Part shown: positions 8,521 to 17,523 of the stretch, piece after piece
How positions within the stretch are numbered: position 1 is the stretch's first letter
How the letters are laid out: each line of letters starts with the position of its first letter
Origin: Lysobacterales bacterium
Lineage (GTDB): Bacteria > Pseudomonadota > Gammaproteobacteria > Xanthomonadales > SZUA-38
Length of the DNA stretch: 38,508 nucleotides
Direction of reading: 5' to 3'
Assembly: GCA_030065125.1 (NCBI GenBank)
Contig: JASJDM010000057.1
Span: 1 to 38,508, forward strand
Position numbers and translations under genes: made by a program
The notes under the pieces: model-generated
What the model was told of the DNA's origin: nothing
The model's database searches: none
Seen by the model: only the letters and a program-made list of their open reading frames with translations

Positions 8521-9060
8521 GTGGGGTATAGGACGTTGCCGATTCACTTGACAGCGCCACCACTCGTGTATCAGGGCCAGCAGTGGCTGTGCTGGGCGGC
8601 TGCGCTGCAATCCTGGGCGAAAGCCGTGTATGGCGAGAACGTGGCACAGAAGATCCTGTGTGACCAGATGCAGGCTGCAGGCATGCTCGATCAGAGAAAA
8701 GGACTGCATCCGTCTGCTCTGCGATGGATTGTTGAGACGTTCATGATGCATTGTTATCCACCGATCGAGCTCGCCTGGAAGCGAATGCTGCCGACGTCCA
8801 GCCTCAGCGAAGGGCTGCTGAAGCCGCTGATGGGGTCTGGACAGGTGATGCTGATCACGGCGAACGCCGGACGCATTGGGCATTGCTGCGTGGTGTACGG
8901 TGTGGACGGCAGCACTTTGTTCTACATGGACCCTATTGTGAAAGCGCAGTACCAGGTAGGAAAAAACACCTCGCTGGGGTCCCACTTTGCAGCTCTGTAC
9001 GCGCGCAATGCGCGTGGCAAGTCAAGGTGGAACATGATGTTGCAGCCCTCTTTTCTGTAG
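8521..9060 (+). CDS. Papain-like cysteine protease, candidate effector
   Basis: About 179 residues from GTG 8521. The start is uncertain because no strong ribosome site is visible and TTG codons at 8536 and 8548 are possible. The catalytic set of papain/C39/C70-like enzymes can be read: Q18, six residues before C24 in GQQWLCWAAALQSWAK; H121 in GRIGHCCVVYGVD; and D137 in LFYMDP. Its small size and short spacing resemble effector proteases of the AvrRpt2/peptidase C70 or C39-like kind. There is no signal peptide or secretion leader. It is divergent from the sheath-like gene, with 182 bp between them. Secretion through T6SS is an inference from position. No immunity gene follows; the next gene is the autotransporter. 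Confidence 0.75.
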   Translation: MGYRTLPIHLTAPPLVYQGQQWLCWAAALQSWAKAVYGENVAQKILCDQMQAAGMLDQRKGLHPSALRWIVETFMMHCYPPIELAWKRMLPTSSLSEGLLKPLMGSGQVMLITANAGRIGHCCVVYGVDGSTLFYMDPIVKAQYQVGKNTSLGSHFAALYARNARGKSRWNMMLQPSFL

Positions 9061-9360
9061 AGGTGAAAGGGACCCACCGGTTGCAGGCAGTCTGAATGAC
9101 TATCCCGTCAAAAAACAGGAGGACAGCATCGACACCCAACGGACCGGAAAATCTGTTCCTGGCCCGATTTGACCTGCGAATTCGGGATTTTCGCGCTATG
9201 TTTAAGTTTCTGAGCCAATGGAAACCCAGGGGCAATCCAACCCACGACCATGCCAGGTTGTATGGGCGTCCGCGTTGTATTTGCAATTCTGGTGACCCGC
9301 AGGAATGATGAGATGAGCAGGTTCCATGGTTTATGGACCTGGTTTTCAGGGGAGATTCAA
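9061..9360. other. Intergenic region before the autotransporter gene
   Basis: About 300 bp between the protease and autotransporter genes. I see no convincing gene. TTGACC at 9169-9174 and TATGTT at 9197-9202 resemble promoter elements, but the 22-bp spacing is too long for a standard sigma-70 promoter. The only clear element is the ribosome site just before 9361. Confidence 0.4.
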
Positions 9361-12300
9361 ATGAGTAGACCGCGATGCACGGCGCGGGTTTGGCCCGCAT
9401 TCTATGGTGCTGCCCTGTCAGCCCTGTTACTTCTGGCGTCGGTTTCGGCGCAGGCACAGGTCGCCAATGTGCTCTCAATCGTTCCCAACCCGCCCACAGT
9501 GATCGAATCCGGTACCGTGACCTACAACGTTTCCATCGATGCCATGGCGGGCGCCAGTTCCTTTTCCGTGGGAGGCGCATTCACGTTCGATACCTGCCTG
9601 TCGGGGACCCTCGCACCAGACACCCAGGTGGCAGCAGCCACCGTTGACGGTTCCCCTGATGGCTCGTTCATCTGTAACGAGGCGGCTTTCAACACTTTCA
9701 GCTGTCAACCTGATACCTCGGCCGGACCCGGTTTCCTGCCCGTGGGACAGGTCAGTTTTTCAGTCACCGCCAACGTGTCTTCCTCCTGTACCTTTAACCT
9801 GCCGGATACCGTGAATCTGGACATGGACTGTGGCGGTCAGTGCCAATCGGAACCCGTAACCGCCTCTGTCGACATCCTCGGCGCTCCCCCGGCTACGCTG
9901 CAGCTCGACGGAATCCTTGACCCCCCGAATCCAGCTCCGGGTGCCCCGTTCGAATACGTCATCGACGTCACCAACACTTCGGCCAACGACACCAATGGGC
10001 CGTTCCAGGTGGAAGTGGATAGCGCCGGTATCAATATCGGACCGTCACCCGATACGGCTAACTGGAGCTGCTCGGGCACCAGCGGCAACGGGCAGATCTG
10101 CGACTACGTCGGCCCGGCGCCCCTGGGCGGCGGCCAGACGGCCCCCCAGCTTCGGTTGCCGGCCAATGCGCCCACCCCGCTTGGCGAGTTTTCCAGCACG
10201 GCTAATCTATTTGCCACCAGTCCCGATACGGCGACAGGGTCCCCCCTGGTCATCAGCGGGGCAACCGGAGCCAGCCTGCAGGTGACCATGTCGGCGCCGC
10301 CCGACCCCACGCCGGTGGGCGGGACGCTGGAGTATGTCATCACAGTGGCGAACGAAGACCGGGCGACGCCGGACGACGGCGCCGAAGTCTCTGATCTGAG
10401 AGTGGATTTCGACATCTGCGAAAACACCGGAGGGACTGCGCAGTTGATTTCGTCATCCGGCAGCAACTGGGGCGCCTGCCAGGCCCCACTGTTCAAGGGG
10501 CGACGAGTGAAGGGCTGCGTAACCAGCGTTTCGGTGACCTGTCCTTACAATGCGGCGTTGGCGGCAGGGCAATCGACGCCGGCCCTGACCATACTGGTCT
10601 CCACGCCCACTTCAGCGCCCAACGGCGTATCAGCAGACGCGTTTCCCAATGCCAGCAACTACCTGTCCGCAGTCGGAGACGGTGCCTCAGTGTTCACCGG
10701 CATCGCGCCGTCTACCGATCTCTCCATCAGCAAGTCGGCCTCCGCCACTGCCGTGACCGTTGGCGACGGCCTGACCTATACCCTGGATATCGCCAACGCG
10801 GGCCCCTCCGGCATTGATTCCGGCTATTTCACGGTCACCGATACACTGCCCCCCGAGGTCACTTTCCTGAGCTTTGGTGCGGTGTCCACCGATATCATCT
10901 GCTCGGAAGCCGGCGGCACCGTGACCTGCAACTACAACGGCAGCCCGATCAGCCCACCGTACAATGCCAGTATCGAAATCAACGTGACAGCGGCTGCGCC
11001 GGGCAACGCCACCAATACCGCCGACATCGCCGCCAATCCGCCCGCGCTGGATACAGTGACGGGCAATAACACCGACTCGGTGGTGGTTGCTATTTCACCC
11101 CAACCGGCTGATTTGAGCCTCACCAAAACCGGTCCGGCCGCGAGTCCCATGGTCGGAAACAATTTCGACTACAACCTGCAGGTGACCAACAACGGACCCG
11201 GCACGGTGTTCGAGTTCACCCTGACCGATACCCTGGCTGCCGAAACCTCCTTTGTCAGCGCCACGGGTCCCGACTTCACCTGCCCGCCACCGGCCGGCAA
11301 TACCTTGACCTGTACCTATGCCGATACCACCGGGGCCGGACTGACCCCTTCGGGGACCGCCAACCTGACGCTGACGGTGAGGGCCGATGCCGAGGGTTCA
11401 GCCACCAACACGGCCAGCGTTTCCGGTGCCCTGGACGGCGGCGGCTTTGCCGTAGCCGATCCCAACGGAGCCAATGACTCCGCCAGCGCTACGGTGACCA
11501 TCGCCCCGGCCCCCATGGCCAGCATCAGCGTAGACGTTATTGACGATCCCGACCCGGTGGCCATTGGCGGCCAGTTCAGCCTGACCGCCAATCTGACCAA
11601 CGGCGGCCCCGCGGCTGCCAACAACCTGTTTGTGGGTTTTGCACTTGCGCCGGGTGTCACCTATCTGCCCCAGGTACAGAAAGGCACCACCGGATTGGTG
11701 TGGAGTTGTTTCCTTGGCAATCCCATCAAGGGTGGCGGCGGCGATGTGGTCAGCTGCAGCACTCCCGGGCCGCTGAACGTCAGCCAGTCCACCAGCGTTA
11801 CCATCAACCTGCAGGCGCCGAACGCCGCAGGACCGGTGAGCACCGGCGTCACCGTGACCGCGGACGAGTTCGGCCCCGCATCGTTCAGCGAAACCACCGG
11901 CGTGGGAACCAGCGTCGATCTTGCAGTTTCCAAGACGGCGAGCGCGACCACGGTGCCGCGCGGCGAGGATTTTTCGTATCGGCTTCAGGTAACCAACAAC
12001 AACGGTCTGGCCACGGGAGTGCAGCTGCAGGATACCTTGCCCGCCGGGCTGAGCTTACGGGAGATCTCAGCGCTCAGTTCCGAATGGGTCTGCAGCCAGG
12101 TCCGCAACAGCGTGTCCTGCAATCTGCAGCGCGTGCTGGGCAGCGGAGAGAGCGCTTCGCTGTCCCTGCTGGTGACTGCGCCCGACCAGTCCGGGACGTT
12201 GACCAATACGGCCCGGGTGACTTCGGACCAGGATGATCTGAACGCCTCCAACAACAGCGATTCGGTTGATGTTGTGGTGGGCGTCCCGGCGGAGGTGGAT

Positions 12301-14703
12301 CTGGTGCTGAGCAAGACCAGCCTGCCGGCTGCGGTGGTGGCCACGGGAAGCTTCCAGTACGCGTTCCAGGTCTCCAACACCGATGGTGTGCCCGCCTCCG
12401 ACGTGCAGATCGTGGATGCGCTACCGGCCGGGGTGACGTTTGTTTCGGCCAGCGGCTCTGGCTGGACGTGCTCAGCCAGCGACGGGGTTCTGACCTGTGA
12501 TCTGAGCGGTCGTATTCCGGTTGGTGACGCCAGTGACCTGCTGGTGGACGTGACCGCACCGGAAACCGAGGGGATGATCCGCAATTCGGCGACGGTGACC
12601 TCGTTGGAGAACGACCGGGACACGACGGACAACACGGCCACTGCGGAAACGACGATCCAGTCGCTGGTTCAGGCGGACCTGACCCTGAGCAAGTCGGTGG
12701 ATCTGGCCAGTGCCCGCACCAATGACTTCCTGACCTACACTCTGGAGGTGGACAACGCCGGGCCCGGTGAGGCCGCTGGGGTCCGGGTCGAAGATGTTCT
12801 GCCCGAGGGTCTGACGGCAATCGAGGTGGTGACGGCGCCGGGCTGGAACTGCCAGATCACCGGCACCGCCGTAGGCTGCGATTTGATGGGCAACCTGCCA
12901 GTCGACCAGACACGCTCAATCGTGATCAGGAGTCGGGTCGCCGCCAGCAGCGGGACGCTGGAAAACCGGGCCACCGTGTCGTCGACGACCATTGACCCGA
13001 ACCCCGGCGGCGACGCCGGTTCCGCGGCCACGCAGATCGCGGGCGGAGCCCTGGAGGCGGACCTGGAGGTCAGGGTGGCCGACAGCGTGGATCCGGTGCT
13101 GACGGATGATCCGTTGGACTATCAGATTACGGTGATCAACAACGGGCCGGCACGGGCACAGGATTTCGAGGTGTTCGGCGACCTGCCGCCCAATGTCGCA
13201 GTGACCGGTGTGCTGGCCGACGACGGGCTCGACTGTGCCACCGATTCCGGTCGCCTGGCCTGTTCGTCACAGGGATTGCTGGAACCCACGGACGAGCTGT
13301 CAGTCATCCTGTCAGTGACGGCGCCATCGGAGGCCACTGAGCTGGCGTTCACGGTGGAGGTGCGGAATGTCGGGCTGGGTCTGGATGGAACGCCGGGCAA
13401 CAACACGGCCACGGAGCAGACCGCCGTGCGCGTCACGCCGGAAGTGGGCGACATCGAGGACGCCCTGAACCGCGAAATCGGAGATATTGACGACCCGGTG
13501 GTGATTGAAAACATTCCGCCCCTGGCGGCCCTGTGCGCCGACCCGCCACCGGACCTGGTAGAACTGTGCCGGGGCATCGTGGACGCCCTGGAAGACGGTC
13601 GAGGCGGCGAAGTGGCCGAGGTCATCCGGCAGATCGTGGGCCGTCAGACCCAGACCCAACACACCTCGCTGGTGGAGGCCAACGGCATCCAGTTCCAGAA
13701 CGTGCAGCAGCGCCTGACCCAGAACCGCAACGGCGGCGGTTCCGGCGTGACCATGAACGGTCTCAACTTCCGCTATGGCAACGAAAGTATCGCCATGAGC
13801 TACCTGCAGGCGGCTGAGACGGACGAGCCAAGGATTGAATCTGGCGGCCTGGTCCAGCCCTGGGGCTTTTTCGTTACGGGCACCATCAGCGGTGGTGACA
13901 AAGACGGCACAGACCGGGAGATCGGATTCGACTTCGATACCCGGGGCCTCACCGCCGGTCTGGACTACCGTTTCAGCACCCGCTTCATTGGCGGTGCCGC
14001 CATTGGTTATGCCGACTACGAGTCCGACATGACCGACGGTGGTGAGCTGCAGTCCGACGGCATCACTGGCCACCTGTTTGCCAGCTTCTATCCCAGCGAG
14101 CGGCTGTACCTGGATGCGCTGCTGAGCTTCGGCAGCATGGACTTCGAGCAGCTGCGGCCGATCCGCTTCACCCTGGGCGACCTCGAGGTGGACGATCTGG
14201 CCCGGGGCGCGGCCGACTCCGACCAGCTGTCCGGCGCCCTTTCGTTGGGCTACAACTACAACCGCAACGGCTGGAATTTCACGCCAAGCGCCAGCGTTAG
14301 CTACATGGACGCGGACATCGATCCGTTCACCGAACAGGGAACCTTCCTGGCGCTGGAGTACGACGAGCAGAACATCGAGTCCCTGGTGTTCTCGGCCAAC
14401 CTGAGCGTGTCCAAGGTGATCAGCCTGGCCAGGGGGGTGCTGACGCCGACCCTGGATCTGGCCTATCACCATGAAAGCCAGAATGACGAAACGGGTTTCA
14501 ACTCGCGGATAATCGGCGCCAGTGCGGCGGCCTCGTTCATCCTCAATTCTGACGATCCGGATCGCAACTATGGCAGCGCCGGTGTGGGGCTGGTGTTTGT
14601 TGGCGCCAACGGGCGGCAGGCGTTCCTGTCCTACCGCAATATCCTGGGACTGAGCGGTTTTTCCCGTTGGACGGTCAACGCCGGCGTCCGCTTTGAATTC
14701 TAG
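9361..14703 (+). CDS. DUF11-repeat autotransporter with C-terminal beta-barrel
   Basis: A 1780-residue surface protein. I chose ATG 9361 because AGGGGAG lies just upstream and a signal peptide follows at once (hydrophobic AALSALLLLASVSAQA, cleavage near residue 33-35). The passenger has an N-terminal beta-domain (about 35-180) and then about nine DUF11-type repeats. Each opens like ADLSLTKTG or VDLVLSKTS, continues with YTLEVDNAGP and DTLPAGL, and carries two Cys that probably pair. A helical acidic linker (about 1380-1480) leads to a roughly 300-residue autotransporter barrel that starts near WGFFVTGTISGGDKDG and ends in RFEF, the terminal aromatic signal for BAM insertion. Such proteins are usually adhesins or surface stalks. 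The gene stands alone, with a hairpin terminator directly after it. Confidence 0.93.
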   Translation: MSRPRCTARVWPAFYGAALSALLLLASVSAQAQVANVLSIVPNPPTVIESGTVTYNVSIDAMAGASSFSVGGAFTFDTCLSGTLAPDTQVAAATVDGSPDGSFICNEAAFNTFSCQPDTSAGPGFLPVGQVSFSVTANVSSSCTFNLPDTVNLDMDCGGQCQSEPVTASVDILGAPPATLQLDGILDPPNPAPGAPFEYVIDVTNTSANDTNGPFQVEVDSAGINIGPSPDTANWSCSGTSGNGQICDYVGPAPLGGGQTAPQLRLPANAPTPLGEFSSTANLFATSPDTATGSPLVISGATGASLQVTMSAPPDPTPVGGTLEYVITVANEDRATPDDGAEVSDLRVDFDICENTGGTAQLISSSGSNWGACQAPLFKGRRVKGCVTSVSVTCPYNAALAAGQSTPALTILVSTPTSAPNGVSADAFPNASNYLSAVGDGASVFTGIAPSTDLSISKSASATAVTVGDGLTYTLDIANAGPSGIDSGYFTVTDTLPPEVTFLSFGAVSTDIICSEAGGTVTCNYNGSPISPPYNASIEINVTAAAPGNATNTADIAANPPALDTVTGNNTDSVVVAISPQPADLSLTKTGPAASPMVGNNFDYNLQVTNNGPGTVFEFTLTDTLAAETSFVSATGPDFTCPPPAGNTLTCTYADTTGAGLTPSGTANLTLTVRADAEGSATNTASVSGALDGGGFAVADPNGANDSASATVTIAPAPMASISVDVIDDPDPVAIGGQFSLTANLTNGGPAAANNLFVGFALAPGVTYLPQVQKGTTGLVWSCFLGNPIKGGGGDVVSCSTPGPLNVSQSTSVTINLQAPNAAGPVSTGVTVTADEFGPASFSETTGVGTSVDLAVSKTASATTVPRGEDFSYRLQVTNNNGLATGVQLQDTLPAGLSLREISALSSEWVCSQVRNSVSCNLQRVLGSGESASLSLLVTAPDQSGTLTNTARVTSDQDDLNASNNSDSVDVVVGVPAEVDLVLSKTSLPAAVVATGSFQYAFQVSNTDGVPASDVQIVDALPAGVTFVSASGSGWTCSASDGVLTCDLSGRIPVGDASDLLVDVTAPETEGMIRNSATVTSLENDRDTTDNTATAETTIQSLVQADLTLSKSVDLASARTNDFLTYTLEVDNAGPGEAAGVRVEDVLPEGLTAIEVVTAPGWNCQITGTAVGCDLMGNLPVDQTRSIVIRSRVAASSGTLENRATVSSTTIDPNPGGDAGSAATQIAGGALEADLEVRVADSVDPVLTDDPLDYQITVINNGPARAQDFEVFGDLPPNVAVTGVLADDGLDCATDSGRLACSSQGLLEPTDELSVILSVTAPSEATELAFTVEVRNVGLGLDGTPGNNTATEQTAVRVTPEVGDIEDALNREIGDIDDPVVIENIPPLAALCADPPPDLVELCRGIVDALEDGRGGEVAEVIRQIVGRQTQTQHTSLVEANGIQFQNVQQRLTQNRNGGGSGVTMNGLNFRYGNESIAMSYLQAAETDEPRIESGGLVQPWGFFVTGTISGGDKDGTDREIGFDFDTRGLTAGLDYRFSTRFIGGAAIGYADYESDMTDGGELQSDGITGHLFASFYPSERLYLDALLSFGSMDFEQLRPIRFTLGDLEVDDLARGAADSDQLSGALSLGYNYNRNGWNFTPSASVSYMDADIDPFTEQGTFLALEYDEQNIESLVFSANLSVSKVISLARGVLTPTLDLAYHHESQNDETGFNSRIIGASAAASFILNSDDPDRNYGSAGVGLVFVGANGRQAFLSYRNILGLSGFSRWTVNAGVRFEF

Positions 14704-14712
14704 CGGTGTGGA

Positions 14713-14740
14713 CGCGCCCTGCGATTGAGCGCAGGGCGCG
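14713..14740. terminator. Bidirectional hairpin between convergent genes
   Basis: A perfect 11-bp stem pairs CGCGCCCTGCG (14713-14723) with CGCAGGGCGCG (14730-14740) around a 6-nt loop. It lies between the stop of the autotransporter gene and the stop of the convergent immunity-like gene. No T-run follows on either side, so it may act as a processing or blocking hairpin rather than a strict intrinsic terminator. Confidence 0.7.
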
Positions 14741-14749
14741 GATGGGGCG

Positions 14750-15160
14750 TCAGTCGAAAAGCCCTGTGAACACTTTGGTGTCCCATTGAAACGGTGGGCA
14801 GGCTGCAACACGATCTGACAGCGATGATGGTGTAACCGTGCCCTGGTAAACCATCACGGACTGCAGGTGAGTTTCACAATCGTCGGGGAGCTCAGGGTGA
14901 GGCCTTGAGCTTTCCACAAGGAAATAGTGTCTTCCCGATTCCTGGTGGACGCGAACGGTTCCCTGGGTAGTCCGGTGTACCTGGCAGGGGGCTGGGATTA
15001 GCAGGTCCATTACCGCATGGGTTTTGGGATCCAGCAGCTGGCAGCTTGTCGAATGACCCGTCAGTTTAAGTTGGTGGTCATTGACCACAAAAGCGCTTTG
15101 GTCAGCCGCGCAGCCGACTGCACTGAGACCCAGCGTCAGCCCTGTCAGCATCGTCTTCAT
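14750..15160 (-). CDS. Putative periplasmic immunity protein for the Tae4 amidase
   Basis: A 136-residue protein from ATG 15160, with GGGAG five bases upstream. This ATG overlaps the stop of the tae4 gene as ATGA, so the pair is translationally coupled. The N-terminus MKTMLTGLTLGLSAVGCAADQ is a signal peptide; AVGC could be a weak lipobox. The mature part has several Cys (STSCQLL, PAPCQVH, DDCETH, AACPPF) that could form disulfides in the periplasm, where the amidase acts. Sequence alone does not let me confirm the Tai4 family. The immunity role rests on the overlap, the export signal and the small size, the standard layout of amidase-immunity pairs. Confidence 0.75.
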   Translation of the reverse strand: MKTMLTGLTLGLSAVGCAADQSAFVVNDHQLKLTGHSTSCQLLDPKTHAVMDLLIPAPCQVHRTTQGTVRVHQESGRHYFLVESSRPHPELPDDCETHLQSVMVYQGTVTPSSLSDRVAACPPFQWDTKVFTGLFD

Positions 15161-15588
15161 GTCAGCTCCCAGAACCACACCTGCGCTGCCTTGTTTCCGG
15201 GGTCTGTATAACCCTTGGCGATGCCTTTGAACCACAGGTCTATGTGATCACCTCTTCGAGCAGTCTCGCCGCTTCTGGTAAAGCAGTCCTTGAAAAAAAT
15301 GATCCCCTGCTTGCTCGACACCGATTTTTTTGCCTTCGCCCCGCTCTTGTAGATTTTGGGCCGGCCCAAATGGTGCTTCCACAGCCAGTTCGCCAGAGAC
15401 TCCGCACCCCTGGCGTGGCCATGAGCGCACTTTGGTTCGGAGTAGGTGCTCTTGTTGACGGTGATGGTTTTTTCGGCGTTTAACGCGATACTCATCCGGA
15501 TCGCACATTGATTTCCCCATGGGCCATCGCAGGGGTCATTTTTCTTCGGATAGCCGCTCCATAAGTTGTTGAAAGCCGGTTTGGCCAT
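15157..15588 (-). CDS. tae4: T6SS amidase effector Tae4
   Basis: A 143-residue protein starting at ATG 15588, with CAGGAG six bases upstream. It follows the Tae4 pattern closely: the N-terminus FNNLWSGYP, then NQCAIRMSIAL with nucleophile C28, GHARGAESLANWL, GIIFFKDCF and GDHIDLWF with H115 and D117. Tae4 enzymes are NlpC/P60-like amidases that cut the D-Glu to meso-DAP bond in the peptide stems of neighbouring Gram-negative cells. There is no signal peptide, as expected for delivery by T6SS, probably inside the Hcp tube. The next gene, overlapping by four bases, should protect the producer. This gene is the best evidence that a bacterium-killing T6SS is functional in this organism. Confidence 0.94.
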   Translation of the reverse strand: MAKPAFNNLWSGYPKKNDPCDGPWGNQCAIRMSIALNAEKTITVNKSTYSEPKCAHGHARGAESLANWLWKHHLGRPKIYKSGAKAKKSVSSKQGIIFFKDCFTRSGETARRGDHIDLWFKGIAKGYTDPGNKAAQVWFWELT

Positions 15589-15713
15589 GACATGCTCCTG
15601 GTAGTCACCCTATTGAAAGTAAATTCTCTGAACCACTCCTGCGGTTTCTGAAAGACTGTTGAAATGCCATGCCCCGGATTTTGACCAGAAACCTCGGTGG
15701 ACTGACACCGACG

Positions 15714-16508
15714 CTACGGGATTGCCATCTCCAAACGGACGCTTCTGATGTAGTTCGTCATCTCTGCATGGTTGAGCGCGGTCAGGAACAGGCCTTCGTA
15801 AAAGGCCTGGCAGGCTTCAAAGCTCTGCTGGGTTTCCGGATCTGAAAACCGGGCATTTCCATTGATGATCGCAATCATGTCGCCGAATATCTCACGCATA
15901 GCCTCGGTGTAATAGCCCAGGCCATCCTGCCACCCGGCCCCTTCATTCAAAACCCTGGACGCCGAGGATTCGAAGGCGGGCCAGCCCAGGCTGTCGTCAA
16001 AATAGCGGTCTACCCGGTTGACCAGAGCGGGCATCATCATACAGTCGGCAAACACAACAATGATGTGCCGGCGCAATCCCATGTTGTGAGTGATCAGCGT
16101 CGGCAGGTTGCCATCCAGCATCAGCAGGGCCGGGCAGGTGTGGCAGGCTGGCGCGTCCGTGGTGCCCCCGAATGCCTGCCAATAGGCGCCAGCGGCGTCC
16201 ACCCTGATGGGCGAGTTCCCGCCGCCCAGGTTTTCGTGCTCACGGACGATCTCAAACAGGGCCATGACCCGGGCCACTGAGTAGTAGCGGCGCCGACCGT
16301 AGATAGTCAGTCTTTCGTGGTCAGACCTGGACGGCGTAAAACGAGTCTTGTGGCCGGCTTTGTTGATGTGTACCCGCCGTCCCTGGGGCAGGTTTCCCAT
16401 GGCAAAGTCGTTGAGACGGTCTCGGTGTTCAGCGACCCGTTGTCGATACTGCGATCCGTTCACTTTGAACCACTCTTTTCCTGCCTGGACCAATCCGCAT
16501 TCGAACAC
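15714..16508 (-). CDS. Hypothetical protein upstream of tae4
   Basis: A 264-residue protein with a GTG start at 16508 (GGGAGG is 12 nt upstream; the internal ATG of MGNLPQG is an alternative). I do not recognise the family. The N-terminal third is basic and rich in Arg, His and Tyr (RVHINKAGHKTRFTPSRSD, RRRYYSVARVMALFEIV). A CxxC motif (ACHTCPALLML) sits near the middle. The C-terminal half is helical (YYTEAMREIFGDMIAIING, YEGLFLTALNHAEMTNYI). There is no signal peptide or clear transmembrane span. It lies 125 bp upstream of tae4 on the same strand, so it may be co-expressed as an effector, adaptor or chaperone. Confidence 0.65.
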   Translation of the reverse strand: MFECGLVQAGKEWFKVNGSQYRQRVAEHRDRLNDFAMGNLPQGRRVHINKAGHKTRFTPSRSDHERLTIYGRRRYYSVARVMALFEIVREHENLGGGNSPIRVDAAGAYWQAFGGTTDAPACHTCPALLMLDGNLPTLITHNMGLRRHIIVVFADCMMMPALVNRVDRYFDDSLGWPAFESSASRVLNEGAGWQDGLGYYTEAMREIFGDMIAIINGNARFSDPETQQSFEACQAFYEGLFLTALNHAEMTNYIRSVRLEMAIP

Positions 16509-16749
16509 ATTAACTGTGGGCCTCCCGCCGGACCAGGCAGGAACCGGCCCTCCTGGCCGCGCGACAGCCCGCAGGCCCCTGTCCGCGCGCTGGCCGGGTG
16601 CCGCTCAACGTCGGTGGCCAATTGTACGCACCTTCGGATACTTGAATACGTCCTTTAATACGTCGCAGTTCGGAAAAAGCCGCCAGGAAAACACGGTGGG
16701 CCCATTCCGGGTGCTGGGGATGGGCGGCATGCGCTGGTACCATCTGGCC
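16509..16749. promoter_or_regulatory. Divergent intergenic region with an AATACGTC direct repeat
   Basis: This 241-bp gap separates the unknown minus-strand gene from the pseudokinase gene. Two exact copies of AATACGTC lie at 16645-16652 and 16657-16664, start-to-start 12 bp, on one face of the helix to within a little over one turn. This could be an operator for either gene. No confident -35/-10 pair is visible. Confidence 0.3.
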
Positions 16750-17523
16750 ATGAAAGACAGCCCCAATGACCCGTCTGGCTCATTTCCCAATATTGCGGGA
16801 TATACCATCGAGAAGCTTCTTTCCAACAGCCAGATTCCCCTGGAGCACGGCGCTGCGAAGCAGACGACATCGGAGATTTCCGTTTTCCTGGCGAAAGCCA
16901 ACGGAGAGCCCGGACCCATCGCTGTCAAAGTGCTGCCCGCCGGATGGGCGCTGGATACCCCGATTCTGCTGCGATTCGCGGAACTGCGGGACAAAAATCT
17001 CATCACGCTCCGGGCGGCGGGGCATTTCGATTGGCATGGCGAGGCCCGGAGTTACGTCGCTGTGGAGTATTTGTCGGGTGACAGCCTGAGTCGTCTGCTT
17101 GGCTCGCAAAGGCTCGATCCACAACGCACGGTGGCCATAATGAAAGACGTCTGCCGGGCGTTGTGCCTGATTCACGGCGGACAGCTGGAGCACGGAAACG
17201 TCAAAACGGATAACATCCTGTTCCGTTCGGACGGCACGGCCGTATTGAATTTCAGCCGCCGTTTCAGGCTTGGGCCGCCAGTTGACCCTTCCGGCAATGC
17301 CGCCGCAAGCACCCGGGGCAGGCAAGCCGACCTGTCCGCCCTCGGGCTGGTGTTTTTCGAGATGCTGGAGGGCCATCCTCCCCCCAGGTCCGGACGGACC
17401 ATCAAGGAGCGGCGTCTGAGCCGCTCCAAAGCGCGCTTTCAACCCATCGTTGACGGGCTACTGGTTCGAAAATCAAACCTGCGTTTTACGTCCGTGGATG
17501 AAGTCGTCGAGCGGCTGAGCTGA
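16750..17523 (+). CDS. Ser/Thr pseudokinase
   Basis: A 257-residue kinase-fold protein from ATG 16750; an ATG 30 bp upstream is an alternative. The fold can be followed: IAVKVLP with lysine K60, YVAVEYLSGDSLSRLL for the hinge, ALCLIHGGQLEHGNVKTDNILF for the catalytic loop, and DLSALGLVFFEMLEGHPP for helix F. Key residues are lost. The catalytic HRD is HGN (148-150), DFG is NFS (167-169), and there is no glycine-rich loop; the stretch before K60 is ELLSNS-like and then irregular. The lysine and N155 remain. It should not transfer phosphate in the normal way and is more likely a scaffold or an FHA/kinase partner. It lies in the T6SS island, away from the active kinase at 3083-4204. Confidence 0.85.
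   Translation: MKDSPNDPSGSFPNIAGYTIEKLLSNSQIPLEHGAAKQTTSEISVFLAKANGEPGPIAVKVLPAGWALDTPILLRFAELRDKNLITLRAAGHFDWHGEARSYVAVEYLSGDSLSRLLGSQRLDPQRTVAIMKDVCRALCLIHGGQLEHGNVKTDNILFRSDGTAVLNFSRRFRLGPPVDPSGNAAASTRGRQADLSALGLVFFEMLEGHPPPRSGRTIKERRLSRSKARFQPIVDGLLVRKSNLRFTSVDEVVERLS

Noticed and set aside
9169..9202. Sigma-70 promoter before the autotransporter gene
   Set aside because: TTGACC and TATGTT are 22 bp apart, outside the usual 16-18 bp.
13312..14811. 499-codon minus-strand open frame under the autotransporter barrel
   Set aside because: The plus strand encodes a clear barrel with a C-terminal aromatic. The opposite frame is His/Gln/Val-rich without a domain or ribosome site, as expected from GC-rich shadowing.
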